A stretch of 64,000 nucleotides of DNA from Leucaena leucocephala (GCA_037074615.1 CM073534.1:5824861-5888860); one strand, 5' to 3'. Positions 12,331 to 24,659 are shown, counted from the first letter of the stretch. A program made the numbers and translations. The notes: generated by a model not told the origin, from the sequence alone.

Positions 12331-13540
12331 ATATTCTAAAATATGAAGTTATGATATTTATCGAATAGCTATTCAATAAGACCATTTATCAAAGTCATTT
12401 TTGATAAGTGCCCTTTTCAATAAGCACTTCAATAGATGGAAGCAAATTCAGGAAGTTATTAAAGATTTATCAAATGATTCTTTAATAAGCTTATAACTTG
12501 CTTTGATTTGCTAAATTACCTTATGTACTCTTGTTTCTAAATATATTATATGGTTTAAAGATCAAAGAAATAATGTTTGAAAGTCTGGGTATATCATTCA
12601 AATGCAATTTGTGAAATAATTAATGTAATTATTATTAATTATTTAATAATTAGAATAATTTATATATTTATATTTATTTAAATTATAATTTTTATGTCTT
12701 ATGAGTAATTAATTTTTTAATATTTTGATTTTTAAATTAGAATATGAATTTATTAATAAATATTTAGTAAGGGTAATAATATCCTTTGTATGTTTCGCTA
12801 CCAAATTTTTCATCACTTCTAACCAACCAAACAAAAACTTTCTATCAAACTATTTTCTTTTCCAGTGCCAACCAAACATCCACTAGGTCAATAACTTTCC
12901 ATTCCCTTCCCTTCCTTTCCATTATCTTCCTTTCAATTCCAACCTTGTTTGTCAACCAAACAAGCCCTAACGGATGAGATTTGGCACATAAAAAAGTCTA
13001 TCGGAGAATGTACATCGAACACCCCTCGCCACACTATCTAATGGTACAATGTGTGATCTTCCATTATGATGCTATCTGAAGGTATGAGTTTAACGGGAGT
13101 GCATACTCTTCCTTTTCTTTTTCTCATTTTCTTATCAGTATTCCATCAGTATTTTTGGTTAAAAAATAAATGGTTCAGATTTAATATATTATAAAACTAA
13201 TATTATACTATTTTATAATTTTTTATACTACAATTATGAATTGTATTGATCAAGTTTCAACAGTTTACCTTTATTTATTTATGTTTATAATAATAATTTT
13301 ATAAAATATTAAATATAAATTATCTATTTTTTAATCTAATGGTAGATATGAGATTATGAGAATAAAATGAAAAAAAAATGAAATGGAGTTAAACCAAATC
13401 TGAGTTTAACATTTAGTTGAATAGTTGTATTGTGTTCCTATTTCTTTAGGTATTAACTTCTTTTTTAGGGTTAAAGGTACATCTATATCCTAAAGTATTT
13501 TGTAGTGTATATAATACCATTAAGTATTTTTCTAGGTGCA
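12331..13540. other. AT-rich intergenic DNA, no gene seen
   Basis: No convincing coding region or element ends were found. Part of it (about 12815-12970) has repeated AACCAAACAA motifs and closes with CAACCAAACAAGCCCTAA, a wording seen at ends of some plant MITEs, but I could not define a matching pair of termini. The remainder is low-complexity A/T sequence. Confidence 0.4.
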
Positions 13541-13564
13541 CCAACTCTACAAAAAAAATTGAAA

Positions 13565-14050
13565 CCTGCAGCAGTTTGTTTGTAGTGATTAAGTGAAAAA
13601 TGTTGCAACGTGTCACTTTGTAGCGGTTTTCATGTTAACTGCTGTAAATTGCAGTCATTGACTGTGAACAGTGCCAATAGAGATATTTGTAGAGGTTTTA
13701 ACCGCTACAAATTTAGTGCCAAGTTCACACCATATGGCAGGAACACATTTGTAGCAGTTAAAACTACTACTAATATTCGTGCCACAACCCGCGAATATTT
13801 TGCAGTGGTTAAGAACCATTTCAAATTTCCTGACGTATGAAATTTCTATATTTTGTAGTGGTTTAAAACCACTGCAATATACCCCGAGAAAAGTGACATT
13901 TCTGGTTCCTCTATGGTGTCATTTTGTTGCAGTTATAACTGCTGCAAATTTCTATGATGACTAATGTTTTGACACATGTCAATGACTGTTGATATTTGCA
14001 GCAGTTTGTCTTTAATAAACAGATACAAAAGGTCAAATTGCTAACAAAAA
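13565..14050. repeat. CACTA subterminal palindrome array (left)
   Basis: About eight copies of a GTAGCGGTT / AACCGCTAC palindrome, for example at 13610, 13691, 13748, 13798, 13853, 13923 and 13996, spaced about 50-70 bp. Such repeats are the binding sites of the transposon's own DNA-binding protein in known CACTA elements; that role here is inferred. Variation between copies is mostly C-to-T or G-to-A. Confidence 0.85.
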
Positions 14051-14065
14051 TGTGCTTTCAGCAAC

Positions 14066-14076
14066 CTATAAATACC
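14066..14076 (+). promoter_or_regulatory. TATA box downstream of left array
   Basis: CTATAAATACC lies just after the left palindrome array and is followed by a pyrimidine-rich CCCCACTTTAATTTC leader, a typical plant core promoter arrangement. It would drive the first gene of the CACTA element. Role inferred from position. Confidence 0.5.
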
Positions 14077-16324
14077 CCCACTTTAATTTCAAAGTTTTTC
14101 CGTTTACATATAGCGAAGCTCTACCGAATTGTGATAAGAACTTTTGTTTGACATGAATACTAAGCTTTTAGTTTACTTTTAAGGTATGTTTAGTTTGCTT
14201 TTGAGGTACAGATATAAATTTATTGACTCAGTTTATTTATTTATTTAATTTAGTTATATTGTGTTTATCTATTACTACTTCTTTTACATTATTTAACTGT
14301 TTATTTAGCATAGTTTAGATGGCTAGGTGGATTAGGAATACCTTTTTACTAGGAATATTTTCAATATGTTGGACTTTATTTTTATTTTTTGATAAGGAAT
14401 ATAAATTGGATTTATTTTTATTTGTTGATAAGGAATATAAATTGGACTACAAATACCTGTATGATTAGGAATAGCTGTTGGACTTTATTTATATGTTCAT
14501 TAGTAATATGGATAAGATATGGATAAGAAGAATTTTTATTCATATTTATTTAATATTTTTTTCATGTTTTTATTTTAAATAGGATAAGTCATCGACATGG
14601 TACACAGCTGATGGATGAGTAATACAAAACTAGGCTTAGCCAGAGTGTTATGCTGGTTGTAGGGATTCTAAGTTGGATATCAGCGTAGATGATTATAAGA
14701 TTGACCAACTTAATGAGACAATCATGTTGTCTCTATTTAAGAGATGAGCTCCTCAGACAGTATTCCTGCCAATATTAGGCAAGCAAGGGACCAAGAGGGG
14801 CAGGAAATAGATTGGGGTTGACCAGGAGGGCGATGAGGGGATTACTGGTAGCCAAGTAGAGGATCAACCCCTTTGTAAAAGGTGACAAATGGGGCAATTA
14901 GTGGAAGTCATAGGCAATCATTTATTTAGTTTTTGTTTTATGATTTATAATTTAAATTTTATATAAGTTTGAATAATATAATTAATTTTAAATTACACCT
15001 TTTTTGAAATTATACTTTGTAGACCAGCAAGGGATCAGGTCAACTAGCAGGATGATAGCTATAAATATCTCTATGATGACAAGAGGGCATGTGATAGTGT
15101 TGGTCAACTGTATAGACTAGGCAATCCAACATGGGGGCCAGCTGTACAATAAATACCTGCGGTTGCTTGCAAAGGGTAGACCTATTTTCCTATCAACAAG
15201 AACACTTGGCAGGCGATGGACAAACTGATGTAGGACATAATGTGGGAACTAATAAATGTAATTAATTTAATACCATCGGTTATTTAAATATGAATATTTT
15301 GTTGAAAATTAGCATTTAATTTAGTTAATTGTAGACTAAGTTTGTGGTGGAAGATCGTATATGAGAGAACACTATTAGAAACTCGGGGAGGACTGGAAGA
15401 ATGCAAGGTTGGCCCTGTTTCATCAGGCAAAGGGTGACAGGATGCAGAGCGAGGAGGAGATAGTGAACGATGTGCCCAATGGTATCCCTATGCACCCCTG
15501 CACAGGATTGGAGGACGTTTGTAAGATCACAGTTTACACCGTAGGCTAAGGTATGAATTTAGTTAATTAAATTTAGAATATTTAGTTCTTTGCCCACTTG
15601 ACTGACCAAATATGTTACTTCATTTTAGGAAGCATCACAGAGAGATGTCGTCTCAAGTGTCCGTCACCAGACCAAGCAGCATATGGGCGGCTCGAGACCC
15701 TTTTCAGTTGCTTAAGATGAGATCATAAGTAAATAAATTAAACTATTGATAAACTAATTCAATATTTACATATTTAATTATAATTAACTTTCAGGAGAGG
15801 AGGATCATGGAGAAGTGTGCATACATGCTTACGATAGGAAAGATATGGCCTAAGTTGTATAGGCTTTGAGATGGGACTCATATATTGGAAGGGGTAGAAG
15901 AAGTTGTAGCATGTATTTAATTAAAATAAATAATTAATATTTTTTAATGTGTTTAATTTTTTCCAATTGAGTTGACATGCGGGAAACTCTGCCTATGCAT
16001 GTAGCTGGCCCTAAGCCCGGGTAAAGGAGGAGGGTTGTGTTAGGCCCCGACAACCAATATAAAATTTGTCAAATCTTATGAACGTGGACATACGAAAAAA
16101 TTGGGCTAACTAGGTCGTTGCCCAGTAAGTAACGCGCTATATGGCTCGAGCATAGTGAGAAGTGAGCAAAACCACTATATCATCGCTCGGATATAGTGTT
16201 AAATGAGTAAGGGTACCGCTCTCTTACGGATAGAGGCAGCTAAAGAAAAATCTTGGAAACTAAATGGGTTGGAGAAAAATCTCAAGAGAAAGATTAGATT
16301 TGGCACTTGAAATATTGGAACTAT

Positions 16325-17000
16325 GAACAGAAAAGCATAGGAGGTGGTGGGCATAATGGTAAAGCGAAAAATTAACATCTTTTGCCTTCAGGAAACTAAA
16401 TGGGTTGGAGAAAAGTCTCGAGAAATCAATGAGTTCAAATTTTGGTACACAGGTAAAACATGTACGAGGAATGGTGTTGGTATCATTGTGGATAAAGAGT
16501 AGAAGATGAATATGGTGGATGTTAAAAGGATTGATAACAAAATTATATTTTTAAGAATAATTGTTGGTAGGGATACATTCAACGTTATTAGTGCTTATGC
16601 ACCTCAAGTGGGAATAGAAACACATCTTAAAGAAAAGTTCTAGGAAGATTTGGAGGGGCTGATTCAGAGCATACCACTTACTGCGAAGATTTTTATTGGT
16701 GGGCACCTTAATGGTCATGTTGGTAAGGAGGTAGGGCAATATAGAGGGGCTCATGTTGGTTTTGGTTTTGGAGAAATTAATAATGAGGGCAATCTATCCT
16801 TGAGTTTTCCTTAGCTTATAATCTTAAGATTTCCAACACGTGCTTTAAGAAGCGGGAGGAGCACTTGATCACATATAAGAGTGGGGTCCATAGGTCATAG
16901 ATTGATTTCTTTTTGGTAAGGAGTCATGCTAGAAGACTTTGTACAAATTGTAAAGTGATTCTAAGGGATGGAGTGACAACCCAGCATAGGTTAATGGTCA
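16325..17000 (+). pseudogene. LINE endonuclease domain (exo/endo-phosphatase fold)
   Basis: This part of LINE ORF2 nicks the target DNA. From about 16376 it reads NIFCLQETKWVGEKSREINEF, then GVGIIVDKE, FNVISAYAPQVG and KIFIGGHLNGHVGKEV, followed by a decayed IDFFLV segment. These are the standard endonuclease blocks in order. In functional relatives the third block is G-G-D-L-N; here it is GGHLN, so the catalytic aspartate is lost. Stops occur at 16500 and 16642, with frameshifts after 16790. Confidence 0.8.
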
Positions 17001-17784
17001 TTGACGTGCGTATTAAGTGTAGAAAGGAAAAGCATTGACATGTTTAAAACACAAGAGTCAAGTGGTGGCAGTTAAAGGAGGAGAAGAGGGAAACTTTTAA
17101 AAGAACTATATTGAATGAACGATTTTGGGAGGAGCAGGAAAATGCTAATATCATGTGAAGGAAATGGCAGAGAAGGTTTGAATGGTTGCTAAAGCAATTT
17201 TGGGAGAATCTAAAGGTTTTGGTCGATGAGATAAGGAGACTTGGTGGTAGAACATGGATGTACAAGAGAAAGTTAAGAACAAGAGAGACTATTTTAAAGC
17301 TATACACTTATGTAATAATACTGAAAATTGGGGAAAGTATCATTTAGCTAAGAAGGAAACTAAGAAGGCAGTGAGTATAGCTCATTTTAAGGTTTTTGAG
17401 GAATTTTATAAGGAGTTATGGACAAAATCAGGAGAACAAAAGATTTATAAGATTGCAAGAGACAGGGAAAGGAAATTGAGGGGTTTGGATCAAGTACAAT
17501 GTATTAAGGATGAAGAAGGCAAGGTTTTGGTTGCAGATAGTGATATTAAAGAACGGTGGGAGACCTATTTTTATAAATTGTTTAATGACTAAGGAGGAGG
17601 GTCGAGTTATGAGGTAGGGGATTTAACATGAGAAGTTGAACCAAATTTGGCATTTTACTGTTGGATCCGTGTTAGCGAGGTTCAATAGGAACTTAAGAAA
17701 ATGGAAAATAGTAAAGGTGTTAGACCTGACGGTACTCCTATTGAAGTTTGGAAGTGTTTAGGCAAAGTGGGGGTGGTGTGGCTT
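17000..17784 (+). pseudogene. LINE ORF2 linker and start of reverse transcriptase
   Basis: The longest open piece (17254-17592) encodes a lysine- and glutamate-rich linker with KETKKAVSIAHFKVFEEFYK and DEEGKVLVADSDIKERWETYF, which precedes reverse transcriptase in plant RTE LINEs. After a stop at 17590, ELKKMENSKGVRPDGTPIEVW marks the first reverse transcriptase block. The catalytic YxDD block and everything after are absent. It cannot make an active enzyme. Confidence 0.75.
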
Positions 17785-18464
17785 GTTGAGTTGACATACG
17801 GGAGTTTCAGGGGCCCTCCTTGAATCCCACCCATCACTCCTAAAGGCTTATGGCTGACCTTAGTACCTCGGGAGGATCATAAGACTTGGTCTCGGTCCCA
17901 CACCAATGACACTAAGACCATCATCAACTGCTCCTAACCCATCTCACTACCCATTGTCATATCAGTACACGCTGCAGCAACCCAGACAGCATAAGACTCT
18001 AGTGCCAAAGCCAACTATCTGTGGATGAACTGTGGGATAAGTTCAAATGTGAGATATAGGACCAGGTGCATAGCCAAATATAGAACATGGTCCATACTAT
18101 GTATAACCAGATGTAGAACCAGATGGACATCTTCTTAAGGGTTATATTGACACAAATTATGGGTCTCACAACTACTCTGCCATTACCAACTATTCCCATC
18201 CCAAAAATAGTCATACCAGTACCATCGTAGCTGGCACTACCCTCACTAATTCCACAGTAGTTGTCACCGCCAATATCAACGAGGATGTACAAGATGATGC
18301 ACAACATCCGTAGGTGGATTTGTGTATTTTTTTATAAAAATGTTATTACATAAATACTTTGAATATTATGAATTTAAATAGATAAATTTTATTTTATTTT
18401 ATTGTTTCAAAAGTTTTAGTTTATGTCAAAAAAATTTAGTGTAGTTTAATTTAATGGTTTATAA

Positions 18465-18905
18465 CCATTGGAAAGTTACCAAAATTCACATTTGTAGCAG
18501 TTATTAACAACTACAAAATTTTGAATTCGAAATAAAAAGTTCCCCCCATATTAGTAAATTTTGCAACCGTTTGCAAAGGTCAAAATTTGAAATTCAAATT
18601 TGCCTCCATCATTGTTAACTTTTTGTAGTGGATTACAACTATTGTAAATGCCAAATTTCAAATTTAATTTTCCCTTCATCCCTATTACCTTTTGTAGCGG
18701 TTTGTAACCGCTATTAATTTGAGTTGCAATTGATTTGATCGTTATGTGTTTTTGAAGTAGTTTACAACTGCTACAAATGCCAAATTTTAAATTTAATTTT
18801 CCCTCCATCACTGTTACCTTTTGTAGCGGTTGGTAACCGCTACAAATTTAAGCTACAATTGATTTGACTATTGTGAGTTTTTGTAGCGGTTTGTAACCGC
18901 TACAA
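18465..18905. repeat. CACTA palindrome array (internal)
   Basis: Seven copies of the palindrome (18485, 18556, 18621, 18689, 18750, 18819, 18878), about 65 bp apart, some almost perfect such as TTTTGTAGCGGTTTGTAACC followed by GCTACAAA. This array is between the two CACTA genes, far from either end, and lies directly upstream of a TATA box and the transposase start. Confidence 0.9.
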
Positions 18906-18928
18906 ATATTTGACTGGGACTACTTGTC

Positions 18929-18937
18929 TATATAAGG
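18929..18937 (+). promoter_or_regulatory. TATA box of the transposase gene
   Basis: TATATAAGG about 90 bp upstream of the transposase ATG at 19021, right after the last internal palindrome. Position and leader fit a plant core promoter. Confidence 0.6.
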
Positions 18938-21900
18938 GGTCAATCTTTAGTTCAGCTTCATAATAACTTCCAATATAGTTTTTACTCTCACATATTCTCC
19001 ATGTCACTAATACAACAACAATGGATAAGACGTGGATCAACGTGCTATGTACTACCTCTTGATATCTAGCTGGACTCAACTATTTCTTGGACTTTGCATT
19101 CAATAATGAGTCGATCAATGGTAAGATTAAATGTCCATGCCCTATATGTAATTTTAACGAGTTGCATCCAAGAAATATTGTTAGGGACCATTGTTAAGCC
19201 TTTCCCATGGAATTATATAATTTGGACTCTACATGGAGAACAATATGATATGCTTGTTGAGTCAACACTGACTATATCAGGAATAGGAGTTCGAGTAGAT
19301 CAACCTATTGCTATGAATTATGCATTACATGATGCATTCAGTATACATGAAGTTGACACTCCTGATAAAGTACAAGGCCTTGATCCAGAGTTGAAGCAGA
19401 ATGACATTGCTCGAGATTTTTTTGAATTGAAGAATGAAGCTAACAAGCCTCTGTATCATGGGTGTACAAAGTATTATAAATTGTCATTCTTAGTAAAAAC
19501 GTAATCATATTAAATGTTTGTGAGGTATCATAGACAATGTCATGTCCATGCTATTAGAATTGCTCTGAGATGCTTTCCCCAAAGCTGTATTATCGCTGTC
19601 TTTTTATGAAGTAAAAAAGATTATTAACAAGCTTGGATTGAACTACAACAAGATTATTGCATGCCCAAATGACTGTATGTTGTACTGGGGAGAGGACACG
19701 AACAGAGAGATATGTAAACATTGTAGCACTTCTTGATACAAGACAGTGAGAAAGGGAAAGAAGTAGAAGAAGAAACCTATAAAATTTCTTCAATATTATT
19801 TGTTACTTTAATTTAAGTTAATTTTTATCTATTAATAATAACGATTTAAATTGTTAGGTACTTCCTATTGAAACTACGGCTGCAGCGAATGTATATGTCA
19901 TCAAAGATGGCGGAGCATATAAAGTGGCATGTTCTTGAGTAGAATGCATATGAGAAGCTAAGACATCCGCGGGATTCAGAGTCTTAGAAGCCGTTTGACT
20001 CATATTTCCCATATTTTTCCTGTGATCTAAGAAATGCTCATCTTGCTTTGGTTATCGATGGTTTTAACCCATTTCGGTGTGCATGAAGCATAGCTCATTT
20101 TTGTTTTCGTGATCTTCCCTGGAAAGAAAGAACTAGGAAATGATATAGGAATGTATCTATAGCTATTGATACAAGAGTTGATAAAGGTGTGTACGGATGG
20201 CGTCGAGACATATGACTTAGACAAGAAGCATCTATTCAATCTCTGTGAGTTAATGTGAACAATAAGTTATTTTTTGAGTTTGAGACTTTGTCCAGCTAGA
20301 ATGTGCATATTAGGTTGGCCTCTCTTGAGTGCAACTTTGACACCATCTCAACATATATTTAGATTGCAACTGGGTCTGCTTTGATGGAAAACAAGAAAAG
20401 AGATATCCTTCAGCCACTTTGTCTAGTATTGACATATATCGGCAGTTAAAAGATGTTAATGTTGAGTTTGTCAAGAATATTGAGGATCTCGAGTGACTAG
20501 GATGACAGTCTTACATGACATCTGACAGTCAGCCTCCGCAGTGGTGCAAGAGAAGCATCTTCTTCACTTTTCCTTATTGGAAGCATAATTTTCTATGCCA
20601 CAGTTTGAATGTCATGCATATTGAGAAAAAAAGTGTGCGACAATATGCTTTATACATTACTCAATGAGGCTAGAAAGTCTAAAGATCATCTCGCAGCTAG
20701 GAAAGATTTACGAGCTTTAGGAATTCGTGATCAGGCTTGGCTAGATGACAATGACAAGTTTAAGCCAGCTAATTTTACCTTGACAAAGCATAACAAGGCT
20801 ATCTTCCTTTTGACGCTAAAGAACATCAATGCTCCTGATGATACTCTGACAACATATCAAGGTATATCGATCTCCAATCTTGAAAGGTTTATGGGTTAAA
20901 GAGTCATGACTCGAATGTTCTGTTGCAATAACTCCTTCCTTTGGCTTTAAGACACATGCTTCCTTCTAACATATATGTGGTATTGGTGGAGCTGTGTTCT
21001 TTTTTTTAGAAATTTGTGTGTGAAAGTCTTGATACCTCAAGCCCGATCAGTTGTAGGAAAAAATTATTCTTACACTATGTCACTTAGAGATGATATTTCC
21101 TCCACCTTTTTCACTGTCATGGTTCACTTGATGATCTACTTAGTTTAAGAAGTAAAGCTTGTTGGCCCAGTTCAATATTGCTGGATGTACCTTGTTGAGA
21201 GGTATGAGAAACTTTATCTTTGCATATTTTATTTGGTACTTGTGCTTCCATAAACATGTACTATTGTTAATCAAATGTGACAGTGTAGATACTTGGGAAA
21301 ATTGAAAACATATGTTCATAATAAGGTGTGGCCAGAGGGGTCAATAGCAAAAGGTTATTCAAGTGACGAGGTCCTAACTTTTTGTTTAAGGTACTTTGAT
21401 GACATGGAGACATCTTTTAACCACCCATGTCTCATTGACGATGATCCTCCTCATCCTACCATGTCTATTGATTTGTTCCTTCCTATTGGAAAACCTACTA
21501 AGAAACTATATGCACACAGACATGTTCTGATAAATTACAGCCAAGTTCATCTTTCCTCCTATAAGTATATATACACATAAATTAAATGCATAATATTTTT
21601 TATACTTGTAATTCAATTTATTCATATATAACACTTAGATTACAAATTATACTTCATAATATAGGGAGTATATAAGTCATGTTAGGCGCCAGCTATGAGT
21701 ACATGGGCAAACTTTTGTTGAGGTTGATAAAAGAGTCTATCGAGAGTTTCATGATTGGTTTACACGACGAATGCCAATGACAATAGACCTTACATAGCCA
21801 AATTTAGAAATCTTTCACTTTTCCCATTAGACCATATGAGAAGGTATACCATGTATAATGTTAATGGGTTCAAGTTCTGCACAGTTACACGTCACCAGGA

Positions 21901-23199
21901 ATTGCTAACACTAAACTCTAGGTTTGTGACACATTTGGGATGAGGAGTTATACTAGTACCAATGATGGTGACATACGAGGTATCACTTATTATGAAAAGC
22001 TTATTGGCATCGTCGAGTTAAATTACTAGCTTTTCATAGTAACTCTCTTCAATTGCTCCTAGCAAACACGACATCTTCACAAGGTCTTGTTGTTGATCAC
22101 TTAAGCATCACATCTATCAATGTTTCCAAGCTCAATCATATAGGTGAATCTGAAGATGATGAGCCCTTCATTTTGGCCTCTGAGGTGCACAAGGTTTATT
22201 ATGTGGAGGAGGAGAAACATAAAGATTGGAATATGGTGGTGTTGGAAACTGTGCCCTATGGGCCAATCATTGTCTTATGAACATTGTTGATTTATGAATT
22301 TATTAATTGTGTTATCATATTATTTGCATGTTTACTACGATGACCATCCTTAGAAAACTCATGATCTTATCCTAAATGTCCCTGGTTGGTCATCTATACG
22401 GGAGCAGAGATGAAATAAGACCAGTATGACATTGAAGATGTATAGAGATATAAATCAAAGTCATAGGCACATGTAAGAGTACAAGGTATTGGACCGACCC
22501 GCTATGAGAGAGCTGCATGGGTTAAGTCATAAGCTTCTCTCATATATAAACCATGTCACTATACCCTTTAACCTGAGATCATCATGGATTCCTACATGAC
22601 AAACGCTCAGCTTTGACCTAATCAAAAGTCACTTTTGACCGAGTGATCATAAAGACTATGTTTGGGCTTAGTGGTTTTTCATGCAGAGGAATATGAATGG
22701 TCAAGATGGAATTTATCCCTCACATTTGTAGAGAGATATTACTGAGCCCCTCGATGAGTGAGTCTGAGAAATGTATGGCCATACTGTAATGGAAAGGTAG
22801 TTCCATTTCTATAGTCAGACTACTCAGGGATCGAGGAATTAACGGTCAGGAATAGGAGGATGACATTCTCCATGCCTCACCCATGACCAAAATATCGCGT
22901 GATATAAGGGACATCATATGGTTATATAAAAGGTTACATCATTTAACGATCCTCATATGATTTGGGTAGTCGTGATGTCTTGCTAGAGACCGCTTGCGAC
23001 TTGCGAGCCAGTATAGCAAATGGCCCACTGCCAACTTCATGTGGGCCTACAGGGTCGCACACAAAATAGCCCAACACGAGCTATTATGTCCATATTCATT
23101 GAATCTAAGACATGTCCATATTCAATTAATGATCCAGGGTAGATGTATATATTTATTTATATTTATATTCGTATATATATAAATTCATATATATTATAT

Positions 23200-23380
23200 A
23201 TAAGAGATATTTACAAGATTTAATTTATAAGGATAAATTAAATCTCTATCACGTTTGAATTTAACATTCAAATTAATATGATATCTCATATAAGAGATAT
23301 TTACAAGATTTAATTTATAAGGATAAAATTAAATCTCTATCACGTTTGAATTTGAAATTCAAATTGATATGATATCTCAA
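23200..23380 (+). repeat. 90-bp tandem duplication in the LTR
   Basis: Two units start ATAAGAGATATTTACAAG at 23200 and 23290. Each contains AGATTTAATTTAT-AAGG-ATAAATTAAATCT, a 13-bp inverted repeat, and TTTGAATTT...ATTCAAA. The two units differ at only a few bases. Confidence 0.9.
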
Positions 23381-24002
23381 ATTTGATTTATGAGAATAAA
23401 TCAAATGTAATTCTGTCTTATCTTTATTTTAAACTAAATAAATGGTGAATTAAATCTGTGGGACAGATTTAATACAAACACTATTTATTTAATTAGTTTC
23501 TTATCAAATTATACAATATATGATATTGTATTAATTTTAGAATTAATATAAGATTAATTCTAAAATCCAAGTATGTGGTAACATGCATAGCATCCTATAT
23601 ATCTGATATTTAGGAGCTACAGTTGATATAGAAAAAAAGTGTGAACAGGAATCCGCAAAAGATTTACAGATAAGAAACTACCGAAATAGAGACGGAGAGG
23701 ATGAATTCTTGAGCAAGCCCTGGAGGGACAGGGGCACTAGCACGTTGTTCATGGTTAGAACACTGTTCGTGTGGATACCAGTAGAGGAAGCTGACCTGAG
23801 TCATCGACTTCTTACGATTGAAAAGAGATCACGAGCTGCGGAGAGAAGCTATGGACGTCGCAACCAGAAGCTAAGAAAGTCGCGACTGAATACTGAGGGT
23901 AATACTTCTTTCCACGTGACTTAAACACATACGGTAGATCCTAGCAGGGAATGGAAAAAAATTTAAGTTAATTTTTGCTGCGTGTCTTCCAATTCCTTAC
24001 AG

Positions 24003-24014
24003 TAGTATCAGAGC
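24003..24014 (+). other. Primer binding site (tRNA-Met type)
   Basis: TAGTATCAGAGC, two bases after the LTR end at 24001, differs at one position from TGGTATCAGAGC, which pairs with the 3' end of plant initiator tRNA-Met. It fixes the LTR boundary and the + orientation of the element. Confidence 0.85.
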
Positions 24015-24659
24015 CATGCCGTTTTGTGTTCAACTTAAGTTTGATTATTGATTCATATGATATATGTTAGTCGTAGCCAATCATATGATAACATGCATTT
24101 TATGTGTGATATATAAGGATCCGTTTTATGTATGACATATAAGGAATCTGAAAGGGAATTGAAATCGGTGGTGCATGCATTTTGATTTGATCAATATTGA
24201 TGGGGTCTAAGAAAAATGAATTCATATTGGTGATTATTTATGAAAAAAAAAAATCTCGGGCCGCTGCCCCAGACCCCGCCAAAAGGGTCATATAAATGTC
24301 TTCCAATTCCTTACAGGTGGTTTACCTCAAGCAATGGTATCTTTTTGACATGGGTGATGGTGACATTACTGCTTACGACAACGAGCCCTTACAACCGATA
24401 AATTTTGAAAAATATTTCTCTCAAGGTGATGACAATTTAGCCATTATTAGGTATGTGCCTCTTCATCCAAATTTAAATTTCAATTCAATATAATATGGTT
24501 ATAAATTAAACTTAACAATATTTTGTTATAAAAAATTTCTTTTTAGGTAGAATGATGATGACAATGAATGACTTTTCTTACACTTCAAATGTTTAATGTA
24601 ACATTTCTTCTTCTACGACATTAATTACAAAAGAAAATAAAATGCAAAAAACATAAAGA

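Larger units (their letters stand above)
15985..17784 (+). mobile_element. RTE-type LINE, 3' truncated, nested in CACTA
   Basis: The insert has an RTE-like 5' leader (GGGCTAACTAGGTCG, CTCTTACGGATAGAGGCAG), an apurinic endonuclease domain and the beginning of a reverse transcriptase. It is bounded by an 18-bp direct repeat, TTGAGTTGACATGCGGGA at 15967-15984 and the same with one change at 17785-17802, a target-site duplication of LINE type. The insert stops inside reverse transcriptase, shortly after the RPDGTPIEVWKCLG motif, with no tail. LINE copies normally lose their 5' end, so a 3' loss between intact duplications is odd. Confidence 0.8.
14330..18312 (+). pseudogene. CACTA ORF1 (TnpA-like) gene, multi-exon, broken
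   Basis: Several exon-like blocks separated by AT-rich intron-like sequence are visible: about 14580-14880, 15020-15235, 15330-15555, 15630-15725 and 15785-15910, then 17803-18312 beyond the nested LINE. One block reads like NARLALFHQAKGDRMQSEEE and another KHHREMSSQVSVTR; this style (charged, helical, ending near a Q-rich tail) is what I expect of plant CACTA ORF1/TnpA-like proteins, but I could not match a named domain. In CACTA elements this protein binds subterminal repeats and assists transposition. Stops occur inside blocks. The assignment rests mainly on location between the array and the transposase. Confidence 0.45.
22240..24315 (+). mobile_element. LTR retrotransposon remnant with perfect GGTGG duplication
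   Basis: The insert starts TGTTGGAAACTGTGCCC and ends CCAATTCCTTACA. GGTGG flanks it exactly on both sides (22235-22239 and 24316-24320), and removing it rejoins the transposase reading. A 5' LTR spans 22240-24001, followed by a tRNA-Met primer site at 24003. Only about 295 bp of internal sequence follow. The last 19 bp of the LTR, TGTCTTCCAATTCCTTACA, are repeated at 24297-24315, so the 3' LTR is reduced to its tip. No coding sequence is present. It was non-autonomous, or lost its centre and most of its 3' LTR by deletion. Confidence 0.85.
19021..24560 (+). pseudogene. CACTA transposase (TNP2 family), broken and interrupted
   Basis: This gene encodes the transposase that cuts and moves the element. 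From the ATG at 19021 it starts MDKTWINVL and soon gives FLDFAFNNESINGKIKCPCP with paired cysteines, the transposase-associated zinc-binding domain. ALHDAFS and GCTKYYKLSFLVK (about 19310-19500) lead into the TNP2 core: GLNYNKI-CPNDCMLYWGED (about 19630-19700), KLRLQRMYMSSKMAEHMKWH (about 19865-19930) and IDGFNPF near 20060. Regions of DUF4218 type (20950-21560) and DUF4216 type (21700-22235) follow. The C-terminus, KQWYLFDMGDGDITAYDNEP, resumes at about 24320 after a nested LTR element. There are many stops and frame shifts. Confidence 0.8.

Noticed and set aside
12786..12977. MITE with AACCAAACAA motifs
   Set aside because: A matching pair of terminal inverted repeats and a target-site duplication could not be defined.
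13610..13964. Small overlapping open stretches as genes
   Set aside because: They run through the CACTA palindrome array and reflect its sequence, not protein constraint.
16325..17000. Host apurinic endonuclease gene
   Set aside because: It sits in an 18-bp target-site duplication with RTE leader and RT start; a LINE explains all of it.
17999..18307. 102-codon minus-strand open stretch
   Set aside because: It is the antisense of the CACTA ORF1-like last exon and has no recognisable motif.
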